DNA of 64,000 nt from Streptomyces cyaneochromogenes (GCF_003963535.1 NZ_CP034539.1:1054001-1118000); one strand, 5' to 3'. Shown: positions 38,044-47,007, numbered from the stretch's first letter. Notes: generated by a model from the letters alone, not told the origin. Program-made: numbers and translations.

Positions 38044-38547
38044 ATGCGCGCGATACGCGTCGCTTCGGCCGCACTGCTGGGCGTCGGCGCCCTCCTCCTG
38101 ACCGCACCCGCCGCCCAGGCCCGTGGCGACACCGAGGGACTCCGGGCCGCCGTGCTGCCCTCCACCGTCGCCCCCGGTGAACGGGTCACGCTGCACGCGA
38201 TCGGCTGCGAGCAGAGTGTCAGCGTGTCGTCGGGGATCTTCGACACGATCATCATTCCCCGGGGGCGGACGTCGGCCGGGATCGTGGTGGACCGGGACGC
38301 CGAACCGGGGGCCCGGTACGAGGTGTCGTTCCACTGCGGCACCTTCTGGCAGGACCTGGACCTCACCATCGCCGACGGCCGGGAGGTCGCCGCCCCGCAC
38401 TGGCACAAGGGCGTGGAGGCGGGTGAGGGCGGCAGCCTGGCCGACCTGAACCTGAAGGAGATCTGCATGGGCGCCGCGCTGATCGCGGCCTCGCTCGGAA
38501 CGGCCCACCACCTCTCGCGGCGCCGCGGCGACGAGGACGGCAACTGA
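38044..38547 (+). CDS. Small secreted, C-terminally anchored protein
   Basis: The 167-residue product has a signal peptide (residues 1-25: MRAIRVASAALLGVGALLLT...AAQA), a soluble Ig-like or beta-rich core with cysteines at IGCEQSVSVSSG and SFHCGTFWQ, and a C-terminal hydrophobic helix LNLKEICMGAALIAASLGTA followed by HHLSRRRGDEDGN. GGAGG lies upstream of the ATG. It is paralogous in layout to the convergent gene at 38669-39166: signal, about 100-residue cysteine-paired core, C-terminal helix, basic tail. No LPxTG motif is visible. The function is unknown; it might be a substrate of the nearby sortase. Confidence 0.7.
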   Translation: MRAIRVASAALLGVGALLLTAPAAQARGDTEGLRAAVLPSTVAPGERVTLHAIGCEQSVSVSSGIFDTIIIPRGRTSAGIVVDRDAEPGARYEVSFHCGTFWQDLDLTIADGREVAAPHWHKGVEAGEGGSLADLNLKEICMGAALIAASLGTAHHLSRRRGDEDGN

Positions 38548-38589
38548 CACCGGCGAGAGGGGCACCTGACACCGGCGCCCGCGCACAAA

Positions 38590-38633
38590 GGACTTCGCCC
38601 CGGCCCCCTCGTGGGGGATCCGGGGCGAAGCCC
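38590..38633. terminator. Bidirectional terminator between two convergent secreted-protein genes
   Basis: GGACTTCGCCCCGG at 38590-38603 is mirrored by CCGGGGCGAAGCCC at 38620-38633 with a C-rich/G-rich inner arm between. Both convergent genes end within about 45 bases, so the structure serves both transcripts. Confidence 0.8.
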
Positions 38634-38668
38634 TGAGGAACGTGCGAGCTGTCTGCGACGGGCAACGG

Positions 38669-39166
38669 TCAGATCCGCTTCTCCGCCCGCCGCCGCATCC
38701 AGAACACCCCGCCACCGATGACGGCCATGGCAATGAGCCCACCTCCGATGGCCATGTCGGTCGGCGTCGCGCCCGTGGCGGTGCTGCCGCCGAGACCGCC
38801 GCGGACGCCGCCGATGACGGTGAACGCGTTCGGGTGGGTCAGGGGCCTGCCCGCGTTGGTGCAGGTGACGGTGATGCTGTGCGCGCCCGGCCTCGCGCGG
38901 TTGTCGATCGTCGCGGTGCCCTTGGCCGTGCTGCCGCCCACGGGGGTCAGCGACGTGGGCCGGAACGCGTCCGAGGTCGCGGTGCCGCCCTGCGGGCAGC
39001 CGTCGACGGTGATGGTCAACTGCCCGCCGCGCGCGATGACGCTGGGCAGGGCGACGATGTTGCTCGGTCCGATGGGCATCCCGTCCCGGGCCGCGGCCAC
39101 CGGAGCGGCGAGGCCGAGAGCGGCGACCGCGGTGGCGGCGGCCGCCAGGGCACTGGTAGTACGCAT
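38669..39166 (-). CDS. Small secreted, C-terminally anchored protein, paralogous layout to 38044
   Basis: The 165-residue product has a signal peptide (MRTTSALAAAATAVAALGLA, cleaved near 26), a beta-rich core with one cysteine pair (VDGCPQGG and TVTCTNAG), then a glycine-rich linker and the C-terminal helix AIGGGLIAMAVIGGGVFWMR followed by RRAEKRI. GGAGG precedes the ATG at 39166. Its layout mirrors the convergent gene at 38044. The tail (helix, then arginines/lysines) is that of a sorted or membrane-anchored protein, but only GATPTD precedes the helix and no LPxTG is present. Confidence 0.7.
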   Translation of the reverse strand: MRTTSALAAAATAVAALGLAAPVAAARDGMPIGPSNIVALPSVIARGGQLTITVDGCPQGGTATSDAFRPTSLTPVGGSTAKGTATIDNRARPGAHSITVTCTNAGRPLTHPNAFTVIGGVRGGLGGSTATGATPTDMAIGGGLIAMAVIGGGVFWMRRRAEKRI

Positions 39167-39497
39167 GTGATCCTCCGCGGAAGACACCCCGGGAACCGTC
39201 CCCGGTCGAATCGGCGAGAAAGCGCCTCCCAGAAAGACCCTCAGATGCCGTGCCCGAGGCCGCATTTCGGCGATGGTCCGTCCTGGTGAGAGGACACGCC
39301 TACGGACAAGCCCACAATCGGAATTGCCGCAGGTCACGGACCGTCAGAATTTTCCGGTCGGCGGCAACTCGGATGGCGCACCGAATGCGGCGGGCCACCC
39401 GTTCGTATCCACCCCCGTCGCCGGTTCTCTGCGTGGGACTTAGCGTTCTGGTATGCGCGATGGACGGGGCGACCGGCGCGTCGAGAGGGGAAGTCGA
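39167..39497. other. Intergenic region before the sortase gene
   Basis: This 331-base stretch lies between the divergent secreted-protein and sortase genes. It should hold both promoters; I see no consensus pair and no coding sequence. The part around 39320-39400 is AT-richer. Confidence 0.5.
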
Positions 39498-40160
39498 ATG
39501 TACGGGTCCGAGGTGGCCGAAGAGGAGGAGCGGCGCAAGAAGCACGCTCCTTGGGGCGTGATAGCGCTTGTGCTGCTGACCGGTCTCGCGCTCATTCGCA
39601 ACGGGTCCGGGGAGTTCGAGGTGGGCCCGCCGCAGCCCGCGTCGGCGGCGGCCGCGGACCGCCAGGTGTCCGGCGGCGTCTTCGCCGGTGTGACGCAGCC
39701 GCTCCCGTACGCCCTGCCGGACCGGGTCCGCATCCCCTCGATCCAGGTCGACGCGCCGGTGATCCCGGTCGGCCTGGACGTGGACGGCTGGGTCGGCGCC
39801 CCGCCGCCGGAGGACCCGAACCTGGGGGGCTGGTTCACCGGCTCGGTGTCCCCCGGGGAGAAGGGCACCGCGGTGGTCGTCGGCCATGTCGACAACACCC
39901 AGGGTCCGGCCGTGTTCTACAGCCTCGGCGCGCTCAAGCGCGGAGGTCGCGTCGAGGTCTCCCGCCAGGACGGGAAGACGGCCGTTTTCGAGGTGTACGG
40001 CGTCGAGGTGTTCGCGAAGAACAACTTCCCCGGCGACCGGGTCTACGCGTCGAAAGGGAGCGCCGAATTGCGGGTCATCACGTGCGGTGGGGGTTTCTCG
40101 AAGCAGAACGGCTATGACGGGAACGTCGTCGCTTTCGCCAGCCTGGTCGAGGTCCGCTGA
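39498..40160 (+). CDS. Class F sortase
   Basis: The 220-residue product has one N-terminal membrane helix (HAPWGVIALVLLTGLALIRN near residue 16), a short linker, and a sortase beta-barrel. The catalytic histidine is in TAVVVGHVDNTQGP and the cysteine in LRVITCGGGFSK. The length, N-terminal anchor and ITCGG motif match actinobacterial class F sortases. GAGAGGGG at 39483-39490 fixes ATG 39498, 18 codons after an alternative in-frame ATG (39453). Sortases cleave a C-terminal motif of secreted proteins and attach them to the wall. Candidate substrates are the three nearby anchored proteins. Confidence 0.88.
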   Translation: MYGSEVAEEEERRKKHAPWGVIALVLLTGLALIRNGSGEFEVGPPQPASAAAADRQVSGGVFAGVTQPLPYALPDRVRIPSIQVDAPVIPVGLDVDGWVGAPPPEDPNLGGWFTGSVSPGEKGTAVVVGHVDNTQGPAVFYSLGALKRGGRVEVSRQDGKTAVFEVYGVEVFAKNNFPGDRVYASKGSAELRVITCGGGFSKQNGYDGNVVAFASLVEVR

Positions 40161-40208
40161 GCGTTCCTCGCCGGGCCGGCGAAATCCGCCCCATCTTCTT
40201 CCGGTCCC

Positions 40209-40250
40209 GTCAGGTGTACTGCCGTTGCGGTCAGGTGTACTTCCGTTCCG
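40209..40250. repeat. 21-bp tandem duplication at the deacetylase stop codon
   Basis: GTCAGGTGTACTGCCGTTGC at 40209-40228 repeats as GTCAGGTGTACTTCCGTTCC at 40230-40249. On the minus strand the unit contains the stop codon and preceding RKYT codons of the deacetylase gene, so the 3' end of that gene was duplicated after the stop. Confidence 0.7.
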
Positions 40251-41079
40251 GCACGGTGACGAAATACCCGGAGTCCAGCAGCTGCGGCAGATAGGCGCGC
40301 AGGGCCAGGACGCTCTGGGTGCGGTCACCCCCGGCGTCGTGCGAGAGGACCACGACGCCGGGGGCGGCGCCGTCCTCGACCCGGTCGACGATCGTGCGGG
40401 TGCCGGGCGTGGTCCAGTCGAGGGTGTCGACGGTCCAGGCCAGCGGTTCCATGCCCAGGTCGGCGCCGAGTTGGAAGGTGGCGCGGTTCCAGGCGCCGTA
40501 GGGCGCGCGGAACCAGGCGGGGCGTTCGCCGTACGCCTCCTCGACGATGTCGCAGGTGCGTTCCATCTCGGCGCGGATCCGGCGGCGGCTGAGGCGGGTG
40601 AGCAGCGGGTGGGACCAGGTGTGGTTGCCGACGACGTGACCCTCGTCGGCCATGCGCGCCACGAGGTCCTTGTTCTCGGCGACCATCTCGCCGCACACGA
40701 AGAACATGGCGCGTACGTCGTACTCGCGCAGGGTGTCCAGGATGTACGGGGTGTAGCGGGCGTCGGGTCCGTCGTCGAAGGTCAGCACCATGGCGCGGCC
40801 GCGTCCGGACACGCGCAGGAACGGCTTGCGCCTGATGAGGGTCCGGCGGGGCGCCGCGCGGGGCGGGCCGTACCCCGTGAGGGGCTGGAGCCGGTGGGCG
40901 GAGGGCTTGAGCGCGCGAGACGCGTGCGGGCCCGCGGCCGGGGCGGCGGGCCGGATCGGCTCCTCGCCCGCGACCGACGCCAACCATCCGGCGGTGCCGG
41001 CGGCTCCGACGGCGGCGGCACCGGCGAGCAGCGCGCGGCGTCGCGTGAGCGAACGTGCGAGCGACTGATCCTTCGTCAT
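40231..41079 (-). CDS. Secreted polysaccharide deacetylase (NodB domain)
   Basis: The 282-residue product has a twin-arginine-like signal (SLTRRRALLAGAAAVGAAGT, residues 10-29) and a NodB domain with MVLTFDDGPDARYTP (metal-binding aspartates), HTWSHP (metal-binding histidines), RAPYGAWN and VLSHDAGGDRT. Such enzymes remove N-acetyl groups from peptidoglycan or chitin-like polymers in a metal-dependent way. The stop is converging on the sortase gene. Its place next to the surface-protein region suggests cell-wall modification. GC-rich antisense frames overlap the 5' end but lack support. Confidence 0.87.
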   Translation of the reverse strand: MTKDQSLARSLTRRRALLAGAAAVGAAGTAGWLASVAGEEPIRPAAPAAGPHASRALKPSAHRLQPLTGYGPPRAAPRRTLIRRKPFLRVSGRGRAMVLTFDDGPDARYTPYILDTLREYDVRAMFFVCGEMVAENKDLVARMADEGHVVGNHTWSHPLLTRLSRRRIRAEMERTCDIVEEAYGERPAWFRAPYGAWNRATFQLGADLGMEPLAWTVDTLDWTTPGTRTIVDRVEDGAAPGVVVLSHDAGGDRTQSVLALRAYLPQLLDSGYFVTVPERKYT

Positions 41080-41181
41080 GAATGATCAGTCGCCCGGTGA
41101 GGGACCGACGCACCACGTCGGCACCGGTACGGCGGCATCAAAACGCCCGACCGGCTCAGCACCGGCGCCCATGACGCCCGG

Positions 41182-44100
41182 TCAGCGGCGGCGGACCAGC
41201 GGGAACGGCAGGGTCTCCCGGATCGTCAGGCCGGTGAGGAACATGACCAGGCGGTCCACGCCGATGCCGAGGCCGCCGGTGGGCGGCATGGCGTACTCCA
41301 GGGCGTCGAGGAACTCCTCGTCGAGTTCCATCGCCTCGGGGTCCCCGCCGGTGGCGAGCAGGGACTGGGCGGTGAGGCGGCGGCGCTGTTCGACGGGGTC
41401 GGTGAGCTCGGAGTAGGCGGTGCCGAGTTCGGTGCCGAAGGCGACGAGGTCCCAGCGCTCGGCGAGCCGCGGATCCACCCGGTGCTGGCGGGTGAGCGGG
41501 GAGACGTCGGTCGGGAAGTCCTTGTAGAAGGTGGGCAGCTGGGTCCTCTCCTCGACGAGCCGCTCGTACATCTCCAGGACGACGTCGCCGTGGCCGTCGT
41601 CGGCCGTGTAGGGCACGCCCACACGGTCGCAGTGCCGGTGCAGCCTGAGCAGTTCGGTGTCGGGGTCGATCTCCTCCCCCAGCACCTCGGAGATCGCGCC
41701 GTACACCGTCTTGACCGGCCACTGCCCGGAGATGTCCCACTCCTTGCCGTCCTTGCGGGCGATCGGCGAGCCGAAGGCGGCGGTCGCGGAGCCCTGGATG
41801 AGCTCACGGACGAGGTCGAGCATCACGTCGTAGTCGGCGTACGCCTGGTAGGCCTCCAGGATCGTGAACTCGGGGTTGTGCTTGTAGTCGACGCCCTCGT
41901 TGCGGAAGGTGCGGCCCATCTCGAAGACCTTCTCCATGCCGCCGACGCACAGTCGCTTGAGATACAGCTCGGGGGCGATGCGCAGGTAGAGGTCGAGGTC
42001 GTAGGCGTTGATGTGGGTGGTGAAGGGGCGGGCGTTGGCGCCGCCGTGGATCTGTTGCAGCACCGGCGTCTCGACCTCGAGGTAGCCGCGCTCCAGCAGG
42101 CCCTGGCGCAGGGCCTGGACGGCGTGGGAGCGGGCGCGGACCACGTCGCGGGCGGCGGGGCTGGAGACCAGGTCGAGGTAGCGCATGCGCACCCTGGTCT
42201 CGGGGTCGGCGAGGCCGCGGCGCTTGTCGGGCAGGGGGCGCAGGCACTTGCCGATGAGCTGCCAGGAGGTGACGAAGACGGTGGGCTCGCCCTTGTCGCT
42301 GACGCCGGCCGGGCCGGTGGCGCTGATGAGGTCGCCGATGTCGGTGTCGGCGGTGAAGCGGTCGAGGGCGGCGCCGGAGTCCCCCCGGGTGAGGGCGAGT
42401 TGGTGGTCGCCGGACCAGTCGCGCAGGACGGCGAAGACGATGCCGCCGAAGTCGCGCACGAGCATGATCCGGCCGGCGACGGTGACCTGTTCGCCCGCGC
42501 GGACATCGGCGAGGGCGTGGGTGCGCGCCGGGATGCCCACCGGGTAGGGGTCCAGGCCGCCCGCGCGGAGCCGGTCGAGGGTGTGGTGCCGGATGCGGAC
42601 CTGTTCGGGCAGGCCCGCATCCGGCCCGGCCGCCCCGGCCTCGTCCCCTCCGTCGAGGCCGAGCGCCGCCAGCGAGGGCAGTCCTTCGGTGGTCGCCGGA
42701 CGCGGTCCGTTCCTCGGGTGCCCCTTTCTGCGGAGTTTGCGCAGCGACGGTACGGAGACGAATCCCTCGGCGATTGCGGAGGCGAGGCCGATGCGGGCGA
42801 GGGAGGCGGCCTCGCCGTAGCAGAGGAAGCGCGGGAACCACTGGGGGCGGTACTTGGCGTTGGAGCGGTAGAGGGCCTCCAGCTGCCACCACTTGGAGAA
42901 GAACAGCAGCAGGCGCCGCCACAGCCGCAGCACCGGTCCGGCGCCGATGCGGGCGCCCTCCTCGAAGACCGAGCGGAACACGGCGAAGTTCAGCGAGATC
43001 CTGCGGATGCCCATCTTCGGTGCCGCCGCGCACACGTCGGCGACCATGAACTCCATGACCCCGTTGGGGGCGCCCCGGTTACGGCGCATCAGGTCCAGGG
43101 AGATGCCCTCCCTGCCCCAGGGCACGAAGGAGAGCACGGCGAGCAGTTGGCCGTCCTCGCCGAGGGCCTCGACGAGCAGACAGTCGCCGTCGGCCGGGTC
43201 GCCGAGGCGGTCCAGGGCCATGGAGAAGCCGCGCTCGGTCTCGGTGTCGCGCCAGGCGTCGGCCTTGCGGGTCACCTCCTCCATCTCCGCCTCGCTGAGG
43301 GCGGAGTGGCGGCGGATACGGCAGTGGGCGCCGGTGCGCCGGACGCGGTGCACGGCCTGCCGGGTGACCCGCATGTCGCGGCCGTCGAGGTCGAAGTCCG
43401 GTACGTACAGGATCGCCTCGTCGCCGAGTTGGAGGGCGCCGAGTCCGGCGCGGGCGTAGGCCCGGGCACCGTCCTCGGAGGCGCCCATCGCGGCGGGCAC
43501 CCAGGCGTAGCGGCGGGCCAGGTCCAGCCAGACGGCGATGGCGTGCGGCCAGGCCTCCCGGTCGCCCACCGGGTCCCCGCTGGCGAGGCACACTCCGGCC
43601 TCGACGCGGTAGGTGACGGCGGCCTTGGCGCTGGGTGAGAAGACGACGGCCTTGTCGCGCCGGGTGGCGAAGTAGCCGAGGGAGTCCTGGTCGCCGTACG
43701 CCTTGAGCAGGGCGCGGATGCGGGCCTCCTCGTCGTCGTGCAGGGCGGCCTCCATGCGCTGCGAGCGGAACAGGGTCGCGGCGGCGTTCAGCAGGGCGAG
43801 GGCGCCGAACAGGCCGAGCAGGAAGTACAGGGGGCGCGGTGGCCGCCCGTCGTAGGTGGTGCCGGAGACGAGGCCGCCGCAGACCCGGTCGGCGGCCCAC
43901 GCCAGCCGCTGGCCGCGCGGCAGTGTGCCGGGGAACAGCTCGACGAGCCCCCAGCCGACGAGGATGCCCACGGCGAGGCCGACGACCAGGACGCCGAGGG
44001 CCCGGCGCAGGGCGGCGCGGCGGGAGGCGGCGTAGAACTCCTTGCGGGCGACGATGAGCAGGGCCAGGGCGAGGCTGCACACGATCAGGGACGGGACGTT

Positions 44101-44460
44101 GTCGGAGTAGTCGCCGAACGCCGTGCCGAGGGCGTCGGTCAGGACCAGCAGGCCCAGATAGACGACCACCAGCCACCAGGCGACCTTCTTGCGGGCCGCG
44201 GTCGCGGCGGCGAGCAGGAAGAGGAAGACGGCGTAGGCGAGGTTGGCGCTGACCGGGACGATGAGCTGGTCGAGGACGCGTACGACCGGACGGAGCGCGG
44301 TGCGCAGTGGCGGGATGAGGGCCAGCAGGACGCACAGCAGTCCGAGGGCGCCGAAGAAGGTCGCGTAACCCTCCGGCACCCTGCTGAGAAAGCCGTTCCC
44401 GGGCGGCCGTGTCCGGCCCGCGGTGTCCTTCGCCGGGGCGGCCTCCACGGTGGCACTCAT
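41182..44460 (-). CDS. lysX: Bifunctional lysylphosphatidylglycerol synthetase / lysyl-tRNA synthetase LysX
   Basis: The 1092-residue protein has an N-terminal membrane part (about residues 25-240, at least six helices), then a DUF2156-type lysyltransferase region (about 240-560, with LDRLGDPADGDCLLVEALGE and MEFMVADVCAAAPKMGIRRI), an OB-fold (about 655-760) and a class II lysyl-tRNA synthetase (about 780-1092) with FRNEGVDYKHNPEFT and GLGIGVDRLVMFLTG. LysX charges tRNA with lysine and transfers it to phosphatidylglycerol, lowering membrane charge and giving resistance to cationic peptides. It is not the housekeeping LysRS. The ATG at 44460 opens a complete N-terminus. Confidence 0.94.
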   Translation of the reverse strand: MSATVEAAPAKDTAGRTRPPGNGFLSRVPEGYATFFGALGLLCVLLALIPPLRTALRPVVRVLDQLIVPVSANLAYAVFLFLLAAATAARKKVAWWLVVVYLGLLVLTDALGTAFGDYSDNVPSLIVCSLALALLIVARKEFYAASRRAALRRALGVLVVGLAVGILVGWGLVELFPGTLPRGQRLAWAADRVCGGLVSGTTYDGRPPRPLYFLLGLFGALALLNAAATLFRSQRMEAALHDDEEARIRALLKAYGDQDSLGYFATRRDKAVVFSPSAKAAVTYRVEAGVCLASGDPVGDREAWPHAIAVWLDLARRYAWVPAAMGASEDGARAYARAGLGALQLGDEAILYVPDFDLDGRDMRVTRQAVHRVRRTGAHCRIRRHSALSEAEMEEVTRKADAWRDTETERGFSMALDRLGDPADGDCLLVEALGEDGQLLAVLSFVPWGREGISLDLMRRNRGAPNGVMEFMVADVCAAAPKMGIRRISLNFAVFRSVFEEGARIGAGPVLRLWRRLLLFFSKWWQLEALYRSNAKYRPQWFPRFLCYGEAASLARIGLASAIAEGFVSVPSLRKLRRKGHPRNGPRPATTEGLPSLAALGLDGGDEAGAAGPDAGLPEQVRIRHHTLDRLRAGGLDPYPVGIPARTHALADVRAGEQVTVAGRIMLVRDFGGIVFAVLRDWSGDHQLALTRGDSGAALDRFTADTDIGDLISATGPAGVSDKGEPTVFVTSWQLIGKCLRPLPDKRRGLADPETRVRMRYLDLVSSPAARDVVRARSHAVQALRQGLLERGYLEVETPVLQQIHGGANARPFTTHINAYDLDLYLRIAPELYLKRLCVGGMEKVFEMGRTFRNEGVDYKHNPEFTILEAYQAYADYDVMLDLVRELIQGSATAAFGSPIARKDGKEWDISGQWPVKTVYGAISEVLGEEIDPDTELLRLHRHCDRVGVPYTADDGHGDVVLEMYERLVEERTQLPTFYKDFPTDVSPLTRQHRVDPRLAERWDLVAFGTELGTAYSELTDPVEQRRRLTAQSLLATGGDPEAMELDEEFLDALEYAMPPTGGLGIGVDRLVMFLTGLTIRETLPFPLVRRR

Positions 44461-44569
44461 GCTCCGACTGTAGGAAGCCTGCGGCCTCCTCGCCCGTCGA
44501 GAGCCCTCCGGTTCCGTGTGAGTGCCCTGCCCGGCGGCGGGACCTGCGGCTTCCGATAGCCTCCGTGCC

Positions 44570-45031
44570 GTGACGGATCAGCACTCGCACCAGTTCGAGC
44601 GGGGCACGGACGGGCCCAAGGTCATCGTGGTCGGGGTGGACGGCTCCGACTCCTCGTTCCGCGCGGCGGCCTACGCCGCGGGCCTGGCCCGACGGCAGCA
44701 CGCCCTGCTCGCCGTCGTGTACGTGCAGCCGGTGATGGCGGCGGGCGCGGCCCTCGGGGTGCCGGTCGCGGAGACGACGGACGAGATCGCCGAGGGCCTG
44801 ATCGCCGAGATCCGGGAGGCGACCGAGCGGGTCAAGGGGATATTCGACATCCGCTGGGAGTTCCACACCTTCCCCGGCGACCCCTACAACGGGCTGGTGC
44901 GGGCGGCGGACGACCTGAAGGCCGACGCCGTGGTGGTGGGCGCCTCCGAGCAGGCCGGGCACCGGATCGTCGGCTCCGTCGCGGTGCGGTTGGTCAAGGC
45001 GGGGCGGTGGCCGGTGACCGTGGTGCCGTAG
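44570..45031 (+). CDS. Universal stress protein family protein
   Basis: The 153-residue product from GTG 44570 shows the UspA fold: PKVIVVGVDGSDSSFRAAAY at residue 17, then GDPYNGLVRAADDLKADAVV and VGASEQAGHRIVGSVAVRLV ending in WPVTVVP. The conserved glycine and serine residues of the ATP-binding loop are in VGASEQAGHRIVGSVA, which lacks the usual G-2x-G-9x-G(S/T) exact spacing, so nucleotide binding is not certain. It is divergent from lysX by 110 bases and 25 bases ahead of the PPOX-fold gene. Stress-linked function is inferred. Confidence 0.85.
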   Translation: MTDQHSHQFERGTDGPKVIVVGVDGSDSSFRAAAYAAGLARRQHALLAVVYVQPVMAAGAALGVPVAETTDEIAEGLIAEIREATERVKGIFDIRWEFHTFPGDPYNGLVRAADDLKADAVVVGASEQAGHRIVGSVAVRLVKAGRWPVTVVP

Positions 45032-45056
45032 CGGCATGGTGGCGTAGACCTGGGTG

Positions 45057-45494
45057 ATGGATTCTCACCCCTTCGACGTCGACGCCTTCCTCCAGCGGCC
45101 GCTGACCGCGCGCATCGCGACGAACGGGCCGACGGTGCGCCCGGTCTGGTTCCTCTGGGAGGACGGCGCCTTCTGGATCCTGACCGGGCCGTGGGCACGG
45201 CTCCTCCAGCGGGTCCGGGACGACCCGGCCGTGGCTCTCGTGGTCGACGAGTGCGATCCGGCCACGGGGCTGGTGCGCCAGGTGATCGCGCGGGGCCGGG
45301 CCGAGGTCGTCCCGTTCGACGTCCCTCGGGGCCGGCGCAAGCTCGTCCGCTACCTGGGGCCGGACGAGGCCCGCTGGGACCCGAGGTTCGTGCGCTATCT
45401 GCACGACGACCCGGCCGAGCGCGGAACGGTGTGGCTGCGTCTGGAGCCGGCGTCGCTCAGCGTGCGGGACCTGAGTTACGCGGTCGCACACTGA
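45057..45494 (+). CDS. Pyridoxamine 5'-phosphate oxidase-fold protein
   Basis: The 145-residue product (ATG 45057; GTG 45054 one codon earlier is also possible) has LTARIATNGPTVRPVWFLWE near residue 17 and GAFWILTGPWARLLQRVRDD, the split-barrel flavin-binding pattern of the PPOX/F420-type reductase families. VIARGRAEVVPFD is another family segment. It begins 25 bases after the stress protein and may share its transcript. Whether it uses FMN, F420 or heme cannot be told from sequence. Confidence 0.75.
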   Translation: MDSHPFDVDAFLQRPLTARIATNGPTVRPVWFLWEDGAFWILTGPWARLLQRVRDDPAVALVVDECDPATGLVRQVIARGRAEVVPFDVPRGRRKLVRYLGPDEARWDPRFVRYLHDDPAERGTVWLRLEPASLSVRDLSYAVAH

Positions 45495-45653
45495 GCCGAC
45501 CGGGGTCAGAGGGTCCGCAGGAAGTCCAGCAGCCCTGAACCGGCAGGTCGGCGGCGATCTGACCCGACGCCGAACTCCGGGCGTGCACGCACGTGCTGAA
45601 GCAGATGCTGAAGACCTTCGACCACGGCGCGGACGCGGACTGACCGCTCGGCG
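45495..45653. other. Gap with possible gene remnants
   Basis: This 159-base stretch between the PPOX-fold gene and the CapA-like gene holds short frames that look like C-terminal ends, for example KQMLKTFDHGADAD on the plus strand (about 45598-45643) and GLLDFLRTL on the minus strand near 45530. Neither has an upstream body, so they may be gene debris. Confidence 0.35.
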
Positions 45654-46796
45654 CTACTCCCCCATCACCAGCCCGTCGTCCCCGGCCCCCCGGCTCAGCA
45701 CGACATCCCTGATCCGGTCCCGCACGCCGCGCAGCTCGGCGCCCTGGGCCAGTGCCCGGTTGAGGTTGATCACCCGGCCGGCGTCGATGTCGAACAACTG
45801 CGGAATGAACTCCGCCTTCTCCACCTCCCAGCGCCGACCGGACCCCTCCGGCGGAGCGAAGGTGAAGCGGGCGAGGGTGGACTGGTTGCCACGCGGGTCC
45901 TGGACGCCCTGCTCGTTGTACATCGCGCCCGCGACCTGGTCGCCCATGCCGTAGACGACCCAGGTGCCGTTGACCTTCTCGTAGGCCTGCGGGACATGGG
46001 CGTGGGTGCCGAGGATCAGGTCGATGTCGGGCCGGTCGTCGTCGCCGGCGCCCGTGAGCTCACGGGCGAGGGCCACTTGCGAGCTGTCGGGATCGTCCTG
46101 CCATTCGGTCCCCCAGTGCAGCGATACGACGACCACGTCGGCACCCCCTTTCCGGGCGGCCCGGGCGTCGGCCTGGATCTTGGCCTTGTCGATCATGTTG
46201 ACGGCCCAGGGCTGCCCCGGTGGCAGCGGGAAGCCGTTGACTCCGTACGTGTACGACAGATGCGCGACCTTGGCCGAGCCCGCGCGCAGCACCGTCACGG
46301 AGCGCGCCTCGCCCTCGGAGCGCGCCGTTCCCGTGTGCCGTACGCGCGCCTGGTCCAGGGCGTTGAGGGTGCGCAGGATTCCGGCGGCGCCGTCGTCGAG
46401 GCTGTGGCTGGAGGCGGTGGAGCAGGCGTCGTAGCCGGTGGCGGCGACACCTCGGGCGACCTCCGGCGGAGATTTGAAGGTGGGGTATCCGGTGTACTCG
46501 CCCCCCTCGCCGTAGACGGTCTCCATATGACACAGCGCCAGATCGGCGCGGGAGACCAGGGGCTGGACACCGGCCAGCATCGGGCGGAAGTCGTAGCCGG
46601 ACCCGCCCGCGTCGAAACGCGCACGGTCGATGACCGAGGTGTGCGGAAGGATGCCGCCGGAGGCGACGAGCGTGAAGCTGCGGGGGTCGGCGGAGGCGCC
46701 CGGTTGCCCCGCCTTGCGGTTGTCGGCCTGGCATGCGGCGCCCGCGGCGAGGACGGCCGTCAGGGCCATGGCCACAAGTCGACTGCGTGCAATCAT
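45654..46796 (-). CDS. CapA-family protein (poly-gamma-glutamate/capsule synthesis type)
   Basis: The 380-residue product has an N-terminal signal (residues 1-25, MIARSRLVAMALTAVLAAG...) with a possible but poor lipobox AAC. The PGA_cap fold is shown by FTLVASGGILPHTSVI, DLALCHMETVYGEGGEYTGY, YDACSTASSHSLDDG, VVVSLHWGTEWQDD and ILGTHAHVPQ. The usual NLE motif (asparagine before leucine-glutamate) is replaced by CHMET, and the NNHSLD motif by SSHSLD, so the metallo-site differs from classic CapA and activity may be altered. ATG 46796 has GGTGAG upstream; ATG 46826 is a longer option. Confidence 0.8.
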   Translation of the reverse strand: MIARSRLVAMALTAVLAAGAACQADNRKAGQPGASADPRSFTLVASGGILPHTSVIDRARFDAGGSGYDFRPMLAGVQPLVSRADLALCHMETVYGEGGEYTGYPTFKSPPEVARGVAATGYDACSTASSHSLDDGAAGILRTLNALDQARVRHTGTARSEGEARSVTVLRAGSAKVAHLSYTYGVNGFPLPPGQPWAVNMIDKAKIQADARAARKGGADVVVVSLHWGTEWQDDPDSSQVALARELTGAGDDDRPDIDLILGTHAHVPQAYEKVNGTWVVYGMGDQVAGAMYNEQGVQDPRGNQSTLARFTFAPPEGSGRRWEVEKAEFIPQLFDIDAGRVINLNRALAQGAELRGVRDRIRDVVLSRGAGDDGLVMGE

Positions 46797-47007
46797 CAAC
46801 TCACCCCGAGTGGTCGTATTACCCATCAATACGTATGAATCCGGACTCGACCGCAAACAATCCGGCCGCTTCCGTTAGCCCGTCCGGCCCGTCCCCGGTA
46901 GGCGGAAGGGACCGTTCGTCGTACCGTTCGCCGACGCGATCGACCGTCCGCCGCAGATCCCTGCGTGTGCCCTGTCCCACAGTGGCCGCCTGCGATGCCA
47001 TACGGCC

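Noticed and set aside
45583..45643. Short tail KQMLKTFDHGADAD as a real small gene
   Set aside because: It has no start codon with a ribosome binding site; it is at most a remnant.
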